From Macrocystis pyrifera (lineage: Eukaryota; Sar; Phaeophyceae; Laminariales; Laminariaceae), in contig JASSKH010000010.1 in NCBI GenBank assembly GCA_031763025.1, positions 6,691,901 through 6,755,900 of the forward strand: a stretch of DNA of 64,000 nt. Reading direction: 5' to 3'. Positions 21,268 to 31,610 of the stretch are shown here, piece after piece. Positions within the stretch are counted from its first letter, which is position 1. Every line of letters begins with the position of its first letter. The position numbers and the translations under genes were made by a program. The notes below the pieces were generated by a model, which was not told the DNA's origin, made no database searches, and worked only from the letters and a program-made list of their open reading frames with translations.

Positions 21268-21759
21268 ATGATGCTCTTATATCGCCGTGGACACTACGAG
21301 CACAACCTGGAGCGAAACTCCAACCGCTACGACAACAACAACCGTCGAGGCAACAACAACAACAACCGCAGCGGAAACTACAACAGCAACCGCTCCAACC
21401 AGAACCACTCCCGCAACTACCGCGGCAACAACGGGCGCTCCGACAACTGGTGCCACAACAACGGCCGGTCATACGACAACGGCAACCGACAGTCGCCAGG
21501 GCAACAGTTCCAACAACAACGCATCGAGCCTGCCCCCCTCGTCTTCCGCGTTGACGGTGCATACCCCTGCGACCAATACCAGCCGCACCTGCCGCCCCCG
21601 CGAACATGCGGATGGGCAGCACCAACTCGGGTACCCACCCGAACCAACGGCAGCCGGGAACCTTCCGCACCAACTGACAAGCCGATAGTGGAGCAACTGC
21701 CGCATCTCCACCAACAGCATCTACTGCGAGCACCCGAGGCTCCCAGGACGCACGAGTAA
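21268..21759 (+). pseudogene. gypsy Asn/Arg-rich nucleocapsid-like segment
   Basis: 163 codons in the same frame as 20,533-21,180 and as the NADAR ORF. Dominated by Asn, Arg, Gly and Tyr (for example NRRGNNNNNRSGNYNSNR), a basic low-complexity stretch suited to RNA binding. It follows the gag-like region and precedes the NADAR domain, the position of a nucleocapsid. Composition only; no catalytic motif. Confidence 0.5.
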
Positions 21760-22329
21760 ATCACGTGCATCACGCCTCCCCGACCCCTGCCCTCCAATGC
21801 CCCCCCCCTACCCCAGCCCATTTCACAGTCACTTGTTCAAGCACTGATCATCTTGCCCAAGTGATTGCCTTGAGGTGTGGGCGGGAGGAGGCCAAGACGC
21901 CAAGCCCCACCGGGATGCTCCACTCGACGTCTTCTGGCGGTGAGCAACGCTGCTTGCAGACTATTGCCGAGACCCCCGACATTGCTACCCTGGGAAACGT
22001 CTCGACGATTACGGCTACCAGCGGTTCCGGTTGACACGAAACTACTGTTTCGTCTACCGGGCCACCGCCCCCTGAGCCTGCCTCATATTGGCCGCTCCAT
22101 ACGCGCTTGTTCCAGCATGCGCGTATTTCTTGTGACACCGTTGAACCCGCGAACGACGGGCTTCCTCCAGCTGCCACGGTGTTGACACCACCGCTGTCCC
22201 TGGGCCTCGAGGGACAGTCCCGTTTTAAATACGGAAGGCTCGCGACCAACGTCGACCAGGGTCTGCCCTGAGCCCCCTGACCCGTCCTCCTCGCCTGCTT
22301 CGCGCAAAGCGTGGACACGGACCCCAGGT
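21760..22329. other. Degraded gag-pol linker
   Basis: No intact gene. The NADAR frame is open upstream from about 22,186 through Ser/Pro-rich sequence (ACG-GAA-GGC onward). 21,760-22,185 has no convincing coding frame. Probably a decayed part of the gypsy polyprotein. Confidence 0.4.
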
Positions 22330-23616
22330 GTGGCATCCCCTAGCGAGTATGCCCCTGTTCTCCAAAAGTTGGACGATAGGGCGCTTGAGGGTCGTCCCGC
22401 CCGGCTTATAAGCCCTGGCGAGGACCGCCCCGGTACCTCGGCTTTGCCGAGCAATTCCCCCGCGAACACGAGGGTTCCGGCCAGCACCGCTCGATCGTTG
22501 CTGACTCTACCTCCGTCGACGCCAGGCGGCGATAGGAAATATTATCGTCGCCCCCCACCCCCAACACAAAAGACGCCATCAACTGCACACGTCACCGCAG
22601 AGGCCGCCTCATCGTTCCACTTCTTCTGGGACTCCTCTTCGGTCTTTCCGCGGTGGTACCTGTGCGACATCGAACACGATGGCGTCACATACAACTGCGC
22701 TGAGCAGATGATGATGGCGCAGAAGGCCGCGCTCTTCGGGGACATCACAACTGAGCGCCGCATCAATGCGACCCGCGACCCGGCCCGCCAAAAAGCACTT
22801 GGGCGAACCGTTTCCGACTTCGACGAAATGGTCTGGGAGCGACACCGCTACACCATCGTCCTCTACATTAACTTCTCCAAGTTCCGCCAACACCCGGAGC
22901 TACGGGAGGAGCTAATAGCAACCGGCGACAAGCACATCGCCGAGGCCAGCCCACACGACCTCATCTGGGGCATAGGCTTCAAGGCCGACCATCCGGACGC
23001 CTGTGACCCGACGCGTTGGCGTGGTCGGAATCTGCTGGGCAGGATACTGATGGACGTTCGAGAAAGCCTCGGCGCCAATCGCTCCGCCCAGCCTCCATTG
23101 CCTCCCCATCTTCACGACCCGGAGCCAACACCCGCCCCCACCGACTCCACCCGGGTCTCCCCCACAGCCGACGGCATCCACGAAACAAGCCCGACCCCTC
23201 CATGGCAACCGCCTACCTCTCCACTTGGGCCACTCCTACCGCCGTCTACCCCCGACGCCTACCCCAGCAGCCCAAGTGTCTACCACCAACACCGCAACTC
23301 ACAGCCACCTCCCTACCCGCCGCCCGCCGATACCGGAACACGGACCATGCCTTACAAGCGGCATCATTACCGTCGACGACGCGGCGTTCACGACGAAAGT
23401 ACTCGTGCACAGCGGCCCCACCGCCACTACGCGCCGCGGGCTCGTGGCACTGCTCGATACCGGCTCGCCCCAGTCGTTTATCACCGCAACCGCGGTGGAA
23501 CAACTGAAGGCTCCCCAGGCAGCCACCGATGCGTGCGAACGGCACAGTTCCCCCCGTTCATGGGGAGGTTTCGGCACTTCAGCCCCCCCTCTCCACCTCC
23601 GTCTCCATCCGCTTAA
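22330..23616 (+). CDS. NADAR (YbiA-like) domain protein within the gypsy polyprotein
   Basis: 428 codons; the start is uncertain because the frame is open upstream to about 22,186 and the first codon is GTG. Residues ~97-247 are a full-length NADAR domain: FHFFWDSSSVFPRW, the glutamate motif YNCAEQMMMAQKA, GRTVSDFDEMVWERHRY, KFRQHPELREELIATGD, EASPHDLIWGIGFKAD and RGRNLLGRILMDVRESL. Spacing and the Glu, Lys, Asp/Trp-Gly and Asn-Leu-Leu-Gly positions are intact, with no stop inside the domain. NADAR proteins act on ADP-ribose-type N-glycosidic bonds, and some remove ADP-ribose from guanine bases. It sits after the nucleocapsid-like region and before the protease, so it would be made as part of the element's polyprotein. 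A role against host ADP-ribosylation is an inference. The C-terminal third is Pro-rich and overlaps the protease in another frame. Confidence 0.88.
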   Translation: MASPSEYAPVLQKLDDRALEGRPARLISPGEDRPGTSALPSNSPANTRVPASTARSLLTLPPSTPGGDRKYYRRPPPPTQKTPSTAHVTAEAASSFHFFWDSSSVFPRWYLCDIEHDGVTYNCAEQMMMAQKAALFGDITTERRINATRDPARQKALGRTVSDFDEMVWERHRYTIVLYINFSKFRQHPELREELIATGDKHIAEASPHDLIWGIGFKADHPDACDPTRWRGRNLLGRILMDVRESLGANRSAQPPLPPHLHDPEPTPAPTDSTRVSPTADGIHETSPTPPWQPPTSPLGPLLPPSTPDAYPSSPSVYHQHRNSQPPPYPPPADTGTRTMPYKRHHYRRRRGVHDESTRAQRPHRHYAPRARGTARYRLAPVVYHRNRGGTTEGSPGSHRCVRTAQFPPFMGRFRHFSPPSPPPSPSA

Positions 23617-23821
23617 GCATCCAGTTTATGCGCCTCCAGTCCCCCACTGCTGCCCTGGCAGTATGGGCCTGCGTAGTTCCTGTAGGAACCATGCAGCACC
23701 CCATCCTTCTGGGACGAGACAGCTGGATGCGCTTCGAGCAACGCTCGTATACCACGCTCCAGCAACAGCCCACCCCCCCCCCACCAACCTCCCCGGCGAA
23801 CCCGCGGTGAGCTCTCCTTGA
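23390..23821 (+). pseudogene. pro: gypsy aspartic protease, two frames
   Basis: The active site LVALLDTGSPQSFI is in one frame (within 23,225-23,821). The C-terminal signature HPILLGRDSWMRF is in another (23,529-23,810), so the domain is split by an indel around 23,520-23,560. D-T-G-S and LLGRD are the hallmark retropepsin ends. In an intact element it would cleave the gag-NADAR-pol precursor. Confidence 0.8.
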
Positions 23822-24480
23822 ACCACCATGACCCCAACGGAGCCTCAGCATTCATTCCCGACGACCGTTCCACTGACGACGTCTACCACCTCCGATTCGC
23901 CGGCAACAAAGCTATATCGCTTTCCTCCACCCCCAAGCCCGTTAAGGTCAACCTGGCGCGCCAGTCAGGCGCTCCAGCATTTACCGGGAACTACATGGTG
24001 AATATGCTCCCCCGCGAGAACCCCCTGTCCGACCCGGCCATTTTCGTCTCCGACGAATACCTAACGGTCCCACTATCTGGATCTACCGATCTCGAGCCGG
24101 GCGACCTCCTCGGAACCTCCTGCTCCCCACTGGTACAGGTACCACTTTCCACCCTTGGACACCCTTCCTTGGCCCCTCCCCATCCCCCTCCGATTCCGGA
24201 TGTACATGCCCTCCACGACAACATCCCCGTGGCCGACCAGAGCCCATCGACAGACTACTCTCCTACCGCACCAAAAGCCCCGTGCCCACAACTTCTGGCA
24301 CGCCTCAACGCCGACCAACGGGAAAGCTTCCTCGACCTCTGGGAACGTCTGCCGTTACACCTACGCGACGTCAACTTCGACCTGCACGGTTCTAGATGAA
24401 CCCCGTCGGTGATCAACAACCTGGGAGACGTCCTCTGCGAATTCCACACAGGACGTCTTCTCCACCACCAAGACTGACTT
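23818..24480 (+). pseudogene. gypsy pol segment leading into RT
   Basis: The ORF 23,818-24,399 runs from protease to PQLLARLNADQRESFLDLWE, the usual pre-RT region. It then breaks, and in other frames INNLGDVLCEF and DVFSTTKTDFGSCPLMPF can be read, which is the RT entry segment. Several frame changes lie within 24,390-24,480. The RT catalytic core does not follow. Confidence 0.7.
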
Positions 24481-24956
24481 CGGCTCGTGCCCGCTCATGC
24501 CGTTCAAGATCACCGTACCCCCAGACAGCCCAACGGCTCGAGCTCCTTTCAGAGTACACCTACACGCTGGAGTACCGGAAGGGCACGACCAACGGCAACG
24601 CCGACTTCCTCTCCCGGCTTCCCCAACCAGCCACCGACGCCGACCGCACCGGACGCAACCGCCTCACTGGCCCCGACACCGTCGGCATCTACCTCATCCG
24701 CCCCTGCGGCTTCGCGCCGAACGACCCTTCCACCCCGGGTATCGGCTTGGGTGGGCTCGTGTCCCCCCCTTCCAGACCCATCCCAACCGTCCAGCCGCTC
24801 CCCTCACCGACGACGACGACTTCCGCGACGTTTGCCTACTCGGACCACGTATGGAGCACCCTACCCTTTCCCCCGCAACCCGCACCTTCCTCGGGCCTAT
24901 TGCGACCCGCGACTCCACCACCGGACAGCTTGCCGGCACCGAGAATGCCGCCGTGA
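24481..24956 (+). pseudogene. RT/RNase H deletion junction and RNase H tail
   Basis: After the RT entry (PFKITVPPDSP, about 24,500-24,530) the sequence jumps directly to the end of gypsy RNase H, LLSEYTYTLEYRKGTTNGNAD followed by FLSRLP. The RT palm and most of RNase H, normally well over 1 kb, are missing. The join lies at about 24,525-24,535. It continues as a Pro-rich linker in the frame 24,396-24,956. Confidence 0.8.
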
Positions 24957-25443
24957 ACACCGGAGCTCCTCCAGGCTCGGCTTCCATGCCGTCCGTCGTC
25001 TCTCCGCCGCCCACCATTGGCGCCACGACACCAGCCCTTCCAGGTCTGATATCTTCTCGGACCCGCCATTGCGTCGCCGCTGCCGCGGGAACCCCTCGGC
25101 CTACATCCGACTACCGGTTTGGACGCCGACCGCCACCCAAACCATTGGCGCCCACTACGCAAAGAGCGACCCCCTCAACAACGCCCTCACCACCGGCACC
25201 AACACCACCGGTAGTGCCCCTTCTTGAGCCCGTCGTCGAACCCGACGACGACCCCTACCTCCTCGCCTGCGTCGAGCACTACACCTACAAAGACTGGGCG
25301 CGAGAAAAACGCGAAACGCGCGGAGCCCCTGTGCTGCGCCACCATCCGCTTCCTTTCGTTGGACTCCCCTAGCCCCACGCCGCACGACCTCCTGGACTTC
25401 ATCCCCCCGGCCCGGCGCCCACAACTTTCGGACGTCCTCACTC
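24957..25443 (+). pseudogene. Linker between RNase H and integrase
   Basis: Pro/Thr-rich, read in shifting frames. HYTYKDWAREKRETR and later PQLSDVLTLASKSKLHRTDD are the kind of sequence that precedes gypsy integrases. No catalytic motif. Confidence 0.5.
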
Positions 25444-26214
25444 TTGCCTCCAAAAGCAAGCTACACCGTACCGACGACGAAACCACCCTCCTGGTTCAAC
25501 GACCACCCACAACCTCATCAGGGCCTACCACCACCCGCCCCCTCTACCCCACGCGTCTACGTGCCAATGTTAATGCGCCCTTGGGTGCTGAACACATGCC
25601 ACGCCACTACCTCTCTACACCTGGGAGTCACCCGAACGGTCCGTATGTTGGCACGCTTCATTTGGTGGATTGGCATGGACGCTTCCGTCCGCTGGTGGAT
25701 CCGCCGTTGCCTTCAATGCCAGGCGCGGAAGACCTCCCGGCACACCATTCGTTGGCCCATCCTTTCTCTTCCTTTGCCCAACGGGCCTGGCATCACCGTC
25801 AGCGTCGACTACTTCGGGCCCCTGCCGCTCACGCCGCGCGGGAACGTCCACATCCTCCTCTTCACAGACCGCTTCAGCCGCCGCGCCGATATGTATGCCG
25901 TTTCAGCGGCGCAGTTCACGGCCGCCGGCACTGCCGACATCTTCCTGCACGAGTACATCCCTCTCTGGGGGTGCCCGGTTACACTTCTCTCCGACAACGG
26001 ACTATACTTCACCTCCAAGCTTGCGAACATCGTCTACGAACGCCTTGGCATCCACAAGGTCAACACCAGCTCCTACCACCCCTGCACCAACGGCGGCGTC
26101 GAGCGCGTCAACCACGTACTGGCCCACATGCTCTCTCTATGGTTGGCAACGAACAGCAGACCGACTGGGACATGCTGCTCCCACACGTGTCGTCGGCCTA
26201 CAACAATTCCGTGA
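25444..26214 (+). pseudogene. int: gypsy integrase core
   Basis: 256 codons. Zinc-binding H/C region (NTCHATTSLHLG ... CLQCQARK), then the catalytic core: VSVDYFGPL (D), LLSDNGLYFTS (D) and NGGVERVNHVL (E), with exactly 35 residues between the last D and E. The frame ends early at 26,214, and the rest of the domain (DMLLPHVSSAYNNSVN, TGLAPYEIHMGR) continues in the frame of 25,224-27,395. It would integrate the element's cDNA. Confidence 0.9.
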
Positions 26215-26830
26215 ACGCCGCCACAGGGCTTGCACCTTACGAAATCCACATGGGCCGCCTTCCTCGCCTCCCGCTCTCGGTCTTCGAACCCGACAATATC
26301 GGCGGTCACCAAAGCCTGGACCGCGATCACCTGGTTTACATCAACCTCGCCACCGACCGACAACGACGCGCCTATTCCATCGTCCGCGAACTACACCGAC
26401 TCACCGTCTCGCGTCTTCAGCGCCGCAATGCGCCCATCATGGCCGCCCTCCTAGCATCCCCCCCCTTCACCGTAGGCGGCTGGGTTTGGGTCTACAACTC
26501 CGCCTCAACCATCCGGCAAGGCGTCAAAAAGGGCACCGACGCAACCGTCCTCAAGACGAAGCTTTCCCTGAACTGGAATGGCCCCTTCAAGGTCCTCGCC
26601 GTAGGGCCGACGCCCGCCTCAAACACCCCCGACAATCGCCCCATTCACCACAAGCTACTTTTCCTCGACCTTCCATCGGACCTTCCGGGGCGGGACTCCA
26701 AGCCACGCGTCTCCGTCCAACGATGCAAACCTTGCCGGAACCCCGACGACACCAGCGACATCCCCAAGCATCTGCCCGCGGACCTTACTACATACGTGCT
26801 CACAGCTTCTGCCGCCAAGTCCCCCCTTAC
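26140..26830 (+). pseudogene. int: gypsy integrase C-terminus with GPY/F-like motif
   Basis: Part of the long frame 25,224-27,395. After TGLAPYEIHMGRLPRLP come a helical segment (YSIVRELHRLTVSRLQRR) and GWVWVYNSA ... LNWNGPFKVLAVGP, the GPY/F module of gypsy integrases. The frame becomes unreliable after about 26,840, where the next domain continues one frame over. Confidence 0.8.
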
Positions 26831-27490
26831 CACGTCACCGTCGACGACGTCACTTCTCCACCGGAACGCCTCGAGGTCGAGCAGCTCACTGGCCATCAAC
26901 TCGTACGCGGCCGCAGCCCCTCTTGGGAACGCGAGCTGGACCTTCAACACTTCCGGCGCCACATCCTACTTTACTGGTCACGATCACCAACCCAGCACCG
27001 CCAGACGAACCGCCTCTACCGCCAGATGCGCATCGGCGCCGCTCACCGCGAACTGGCACGATCTCAAGGACAAATCTTCCTCGCCCCAGGCTACGCCTTG
27101 GTCGCCCGCAGCCTTTGGCTCCACAACTTCAGCACCACCATCCTACCCTCCCGAGCACACATATGGTACAAGGCGCGCGACGGCCTTTGGTGGCTGGGCA
27201 AGGTCGCTCACAGCTCACCCCCTGACGCCTCTTCAGGAACTCCGCCGGAGCCTGCACCGGGAAGCTCCTACATCGTCCGGTTCCTGGACGACCCCGGCCC
27301 GATCAAGATCGACCTCCAACCCGCCCGCTACACTACAGCACGGAACGCCGTATACGGATCGTGGTGTCTTCAACGCCATGGGAATGGGAGCCTAGCACGT
27401 GGGGTGCTGCGGAACTCTGATGTGTCCCGCGGAACCCCCACCGTTTCCACCCCCCCCCCCCTGGTTAGCCTTAGTTTAGTCTTTTGTTAG
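26830..27490 (+). pseudogene. gypsy C-terminal chromodomain-type tail
   Basis: Frame of 25,670-27,490. Starts DDVTSPPERLEVEQLTGHQL, resembling the entry of a chromodomain, but the middle is shortened and it goes straight to SPSWERELDLQHFRRHILLYW. It continues WYKARDGLWWLGKV and IVRFLDDPGPIKIDL and ends after RHGNGSLARGV. Such tails target integration to chromatin in chromoviral gypsy elements. The shortened core suggests the module is no longer functional. Confidence 0.7.
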
Positions 27491-29046
27491 TTCTGGGTAT
27501 TTGGTTCTGGTTAGTCTGCAATATCTTACGAATAGTTCTTCAGGGCTAGTCTTCAATAGTCATCAGCAGCCATCTTCTTGGGAGTGTTTGTTTCCATCTA
27601 CCGCCACCGGTATCGCTTGACCGACCCCGTGTTGGCTACCGATCCGAGGCCGTGTATGTTTTCTTTTTTTTTGGGTGTGTTTGGAAGTATCATCGTCCCC
27701 CCCCACCCCCCCCGTTCTTTTTTCTTCTTATCGTCTACGGCTCCGTGTAACCTCCTTACGTTCAGGCCACTGACTCGTAGCGATACCTTCATTTGCATTT
27801 GTATTTGTACTCCACTAGCCTACAGCCAATTATCGGCGATATCACGCCGAGGTGAAATCGTGTTGTAGCCTGAGCTGTGCTCTGACCTTAGTCGACTTCC
27901 GCCGACCCGTGTTTCAGACGATCCTCGAGCTAAGACTATATCGAGCTTCCAGCTCACCCGTGTTTCTTCCATGTTTGACAAGTAGGGTCCCGATAGCATT
28001 GCCGCCCCGGAAGGCCGCTGAGTTATCGGCCATACATCTGCGGTTCGGACACGATCGATCTCTCCTGACCTGTGTCCAGCTTTTTGTCTATTTTCTGGTC
28101 CCGATGGTATTTCGTTTTCTCTTTCCCTTTTCTTCTTTTATCTTTCTTGTCCGGTATCCCGCACACCCCCTCTGTCCTCTGGCAAACGACACCACGTTTA
28201 ATGTCGCCCCGGTTGACCGAGTTGCACACGCTAGTTTTTGGGCCCCGCGCTATCTACAACTTCGAACTGCACGCATTAGGCCGATTTTCTTGCGGATTTT
28301 CTCGCGATTTTTTTTGCCGCCACCGTCTTTGAGTTTGTTTTTGTTGAGTTGGCTACCTTGCTACGTTTGCTGGTTTTGTTCACACCACGGACAGGTCTCC
28401 GAGACGCCGCGTTGCTTGTTGCGTCTCTCGGTTTTAGTAGTCCCTAGTACACGCAGCCCTCATAGCACTCTAGCTGTGTCCCTTCTGTCTCGCATGATGA
28501 CTGCCATGTTAGGACCTTCGCCACAAGACAAGGCATGGGGCCTAGCGGATATATATATATATATATATGTTTTTGAATTGTGATCGCTGTCTCCTTTTTA
28601 GAGTTTCCTCGTTCGCCAACCCGGTTCAGTGTACAACCCTTTCGTACTTCCCTGGGCCCCAGACAATGGCTCCAGTGAAACGCTTGTACGTCCTTCTTTT
28701 GCCTTCATTTGGGTCTTCGTTTTCTTCTTCGGCCTTCGCTTCGGTTTCTGCCTCATTTTGCGTTCGTCTTTCTTTGTTTTCATTTTGGGTGATTTTTCCT
28801 TTCGCCTCTGCTATGAGTTCGGTGTCTCTCTCCTTTAGTCTCCCTTTCCGTGGTTGTTCGCAGCGAACACCCCCTCTTCGTAGTGTTTGGGGTTTATTAC
28901 GAGGTGTGGGGGGATCTATAGCCTCATTTCTTTTGTTTCGAATAGCCGCATCTTCGACCACCTTTTTCTGGCCGTTCGGGATGAACTTTGTCATCACCCT
29001 CCGACCATCTTGTGGTCTGCATATACGACTATTCAGGGTGGGCTAA
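27491..29046. other. Non-coding trailer of the gypsy element
   Basis: Pyrimidine-rich with C- and T-runs and an (AT)n run at about 28,548-28,568. ORFs such as 27,852-28,583 and 28,567-29,046 are hydrophobic/Ser-rich by composition and show no motif. No gene is supported. A weak purine tract (cagggtggg) precedes the downstream direct repeat. Confidence 0.4.
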
Positions 29047-29448
29047 TGTGATATGAGTAGAGTATTCATGGGCTATAGATATAGATAATACGTTGCAGTC
29101 TTGTAGTTCCGCGAATACGAGAATAATCCAAAGAATGGATTAACCCGGCGGATATTCCGTTAGTCGAGAGTATCGTTATTTTAGGAATGTTCCTTGATGC
29201 AGATAGGACTACGAAGCGAGAAGTTCTTATATTAGGAGAAGAACGATCGGTAGCCATAGGAAAGTTATGTTGGAGTACATCAGATAAGAGGAATTTAGGA
29301 GAGCTTGTGGCGTGGGGTGGGACGAGTATATCTGGGCGTCGAGTCCCGCCCCCCTACCTCTCACTTCTCTACCAGAGCACCTCCTCAGCTCTCGCCATCA
29401 ATAAGAAGATCTAAATCAGAAGAAGCGAAGCACTGCTTTCCAGCTGCC
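29047..29448 (+). repeat. Candidate 3' LTR of the gypsy element
   Basis: Direct repeat partner of 16,590-16,991, about 98% identical over 402 bp. Confidence 0.6.
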
Positions 29449-29914
29449 AGAACAACCTGCGTCCCTTGCCACTACCCTTACCACTACCCTAGACCGTCTC
29501 CGCATCACATCTCGTCTAAATTCCATTTTTAACAAATTTTACAAGCATTGTAATAAACACAAGACTGTTAGCCAATGAAAAACGAAACCTGAACAGGGAG
29601 AGATCTCCAACAATCAGTCAGAAAGCTGACGACGCTCTCTTGGGTTATTATTTTTGCGAGTATATACCGAAACATACGATGAGGATCGCAAGATACAAAA
29701 AAAGGCGAAAAGTGGGAAGTAATCAATCAACTAACTAACAACTGCTGTTGCAAAAAGACCAACGATGGTATGCAACTTTGGGTCATTCTTTTTTCGAGTA
29801 CCGAAACATACGACGAGGATCGCAAAATACAAATAAAGGCGGAAAGTAGAAAGTAATCAACTAACTGCATGCTGTTGTTGTAAATACCGACGATAGTTCG
29901 TATGCAATTTTGTA
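29449..29914. repeat. Degenerate ~138-bp tandem repeat
   Basis: A block with ccgaaacatacgaygaggatc followed by aaaggcgraaag and aagtaatc recurs at about 29,665 and 29,803, and more weakly at 30,168 beyond the MITE. No gene is seen. Confidence 0.6.
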
Positions 29915-30025
29915 TTATTACGGGGGTCCATAGTTAACGGGACCAAATTTTGTTAGTAAAAATAGGTAAATATATAGGTTTTTATGTATACCGTAGGTCC
30001 TATTAAATATGGACCCCCGTAATAG
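29915..30025. mobile_element. MITE, 111 bp, TA target site
   Basis: Inverted termini containing tattacgggggtccatagtt at the left and the matching tatggacccccgtaata at the right, with TA on both sides (29,913-29,914 and 30,026-30,027). This points to a Tc1/mariner-type MITE. A near-identical copy lies at 44,387-44,497. Confidence 0.85.
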
Positions 30026-31028
30026 TACCTGGTATTAGTTTTCAGGATCTACTGCTTGCTGCTGCTATATTATGCGAGTGATGACGCTTTGTTGGCCAAT
30101 GAAAAACATTTTGTGGGTTGTTACACATTCGACAGATTGACATGTATTTCAACTGACGGGTCATTCACGGAAAAATACGATGACGATCGCAAACAAATAA
30201 AGGCGAAACGTAGAAAGTAATCCACTGCTGCCGGCGGCGTCCTACGGTATCCCCCCAAACCTGAAGAAAAACCCATTTTATTTTTTGCCATTCGAGACGT
30301 TTGTTGTACTGATGTACTGATAGACACAATGCATTTTTTTGGATATTCTCTTATGATACTGCTTGGATACAGCACTCTGCAGTACAGCAGTACTCGTCCA
30401 TAATTTTGCTCTGACGCAAAAAGTAACCCACTCCTGTTGTGCTCTAAAAAACCTGCTCTAGTATGCGAATGGAAACGCGAAGTTCACCAAAAAAGTATTT
30501 TTTTTCAGCTGGTGCGACGATACACGATTGACGCTCGATCTCGACAGAGACTCTGCCCACGGGCAACCCGCGCAGTGGCGGGCAAGATCAACTAGTATAG
30601 ATGACGGGCTCGAATAGATGAGGTGGATGCATGCTCTAGGGGGCAAGAGCTTGCCGGCGGCGTCCTACGGTATCCTCCCAAACATGCAAAAAAAACATTT
30701 TTTGCCATTCGAGACGGATGCAGCAGTAGTAGTAGTACTCATAGCTAATGTTTTTCATCTATTTCGTGCACACCAGCGGCCAATGCGCTGCACTGAGCGT
30801 GGGACCCAAGCGTCTGAGCCAACTCTTACTCTTGTATTCATCGCCACCCTTGCACAACAAGACAGCACTACAACAGTAGCAGGCACCTGGTCTGGTGTAT
30901 AGACGTCTCCCCAACTCGGTATGGGCGTCTGAGCCAACTCTTGTATTCATCGCCACCCTTGCACAACAAGACGGCACTACGGCAGTAGCAGGCACCTGGT
31001 CTGGTGTATAGCCGTCTCCCCAACTCGG
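30026..31028. repeat. Repeat-rich non-coding stretch
   Basis: A block with cggcggcgtcctacggtatc and gccattcgagacg occurs twice (about 30,232-30,300 and 30,655-30,716). A ~117-bp tandem pair (cgtctgagccaactct ... ccccaactcgg) covers about 30,800-31,028. No gene. Confidence 0.6.
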
Positions 31029-31270
31029 AATGGGACATGGGATATGTTGGTATGGTATATGGGAATATGGTATATGGGAATATGGGATATTGATGGTATG
31101 GTATATGGGGAAATGGGAAAACCACCGTAAGTGGTATGGTATGTGTTGACGGTATGGTACGGGGGAAAAACACAGTATGGTATGGTACGTTTGTGCTATG
31201 GTACCATGATACGATGTCGTGGATGTATTATATGGCTAAATTTGCCTTGTGGTATGGTATGTTTCAGTAT
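31029..31270. repeat. Minisatellite of ggtatatgggaatatgg type
   Basis: Short G/T/A-rich units ('ggtatggtatatgggaatat' and variants) repeated with drift. No coding capacity. Confidence 0.75.
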
Positions 31271-31448
31271 ATAAGGTCCGTAAGGGTCGAAAACGTCGTA
31301 CGAATATCAATTGTAACGAGCTTATATATCGGCCATTGGAAAGTGTTCGAAAATATAAGCCTTGCGGTCAGACAGACAGACAGACAGATTTGCATTTACC
31401 AAAACAGAGACTCAGTTCTACAAACTGAGAATAAAAACCAATCGGGGT

Positions 31449-31610
31449 CTAACTTTATGTTACTGAGTTACCGTTGGGGCCGAAGTCGTTCTAACGTAAT
31501 GTTACTACGTTACCCTTTGGATCTTCCCGAGATCTAACATGTGTTACCTGCGTTAGTGGAAAAGCGGGCGTGTGGGAGTAACATAGCGTAGCCGTGTTAT
31601 CCAATTTCGC
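31449..31610. repeat. Internal TAAC...GTTA palindrome array
   Basis: About 160 bp with taactttatgtta, taacgtaatgtta and taacatgtgtta, the same motif class as the two ends of the 36 kb element. It may be a displaced part of the left array or the end of a related nested element. A short (CAGA)n run at about 31,370-31,388 precedes it. Confidence 0.7.

Larger units (their letters stand above)
16590..29448 (+). mobile_element. Ty3/gypsy-type element with NADAR domain, about 12.9 kb between direct repeats
   Basis: 402-bp direct repeats at 16,590-16,991 and 29,047-29,448 (about 98% identical, starting TGTGATATGAG) flank a plus-strand gypsy coding block at about 20,030-27,490. The block order is gag-like, Asn/Arg-rich, NADAR, protease, RT start, RNase H end, integrase with GPY/F-like tail, then chromodomain-type C-terminus. 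The repeats are the best LTR candidates, but no target duplication is found and the leader (3 kb) and trailer (1.5 kb) are unusually long, so the assignment is tentative. The RT core and most of RNase H are deleted and the block has many frame changes, so the element is dead. Confidence 0.65.

Noticed and set aside
24487..25372. Two long Pro/Thr/Arg-rich ORFs as independent proteins
   Set aside because: Out-of-frame readings of the RNase H-integrase linker in GC-rich sequence.
25670..26800. 606-codon Arg/Thr/Pro-rich ORF as a separate gene
   Set aside because: Over this part it is a shadow of integrase in another frame; only its end (from about 26,830) reads as real gypsy tail.
28548..28568. 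(AT)n as an origin or promoter
   Set aside because: Simple dinucleotide run without other elements.
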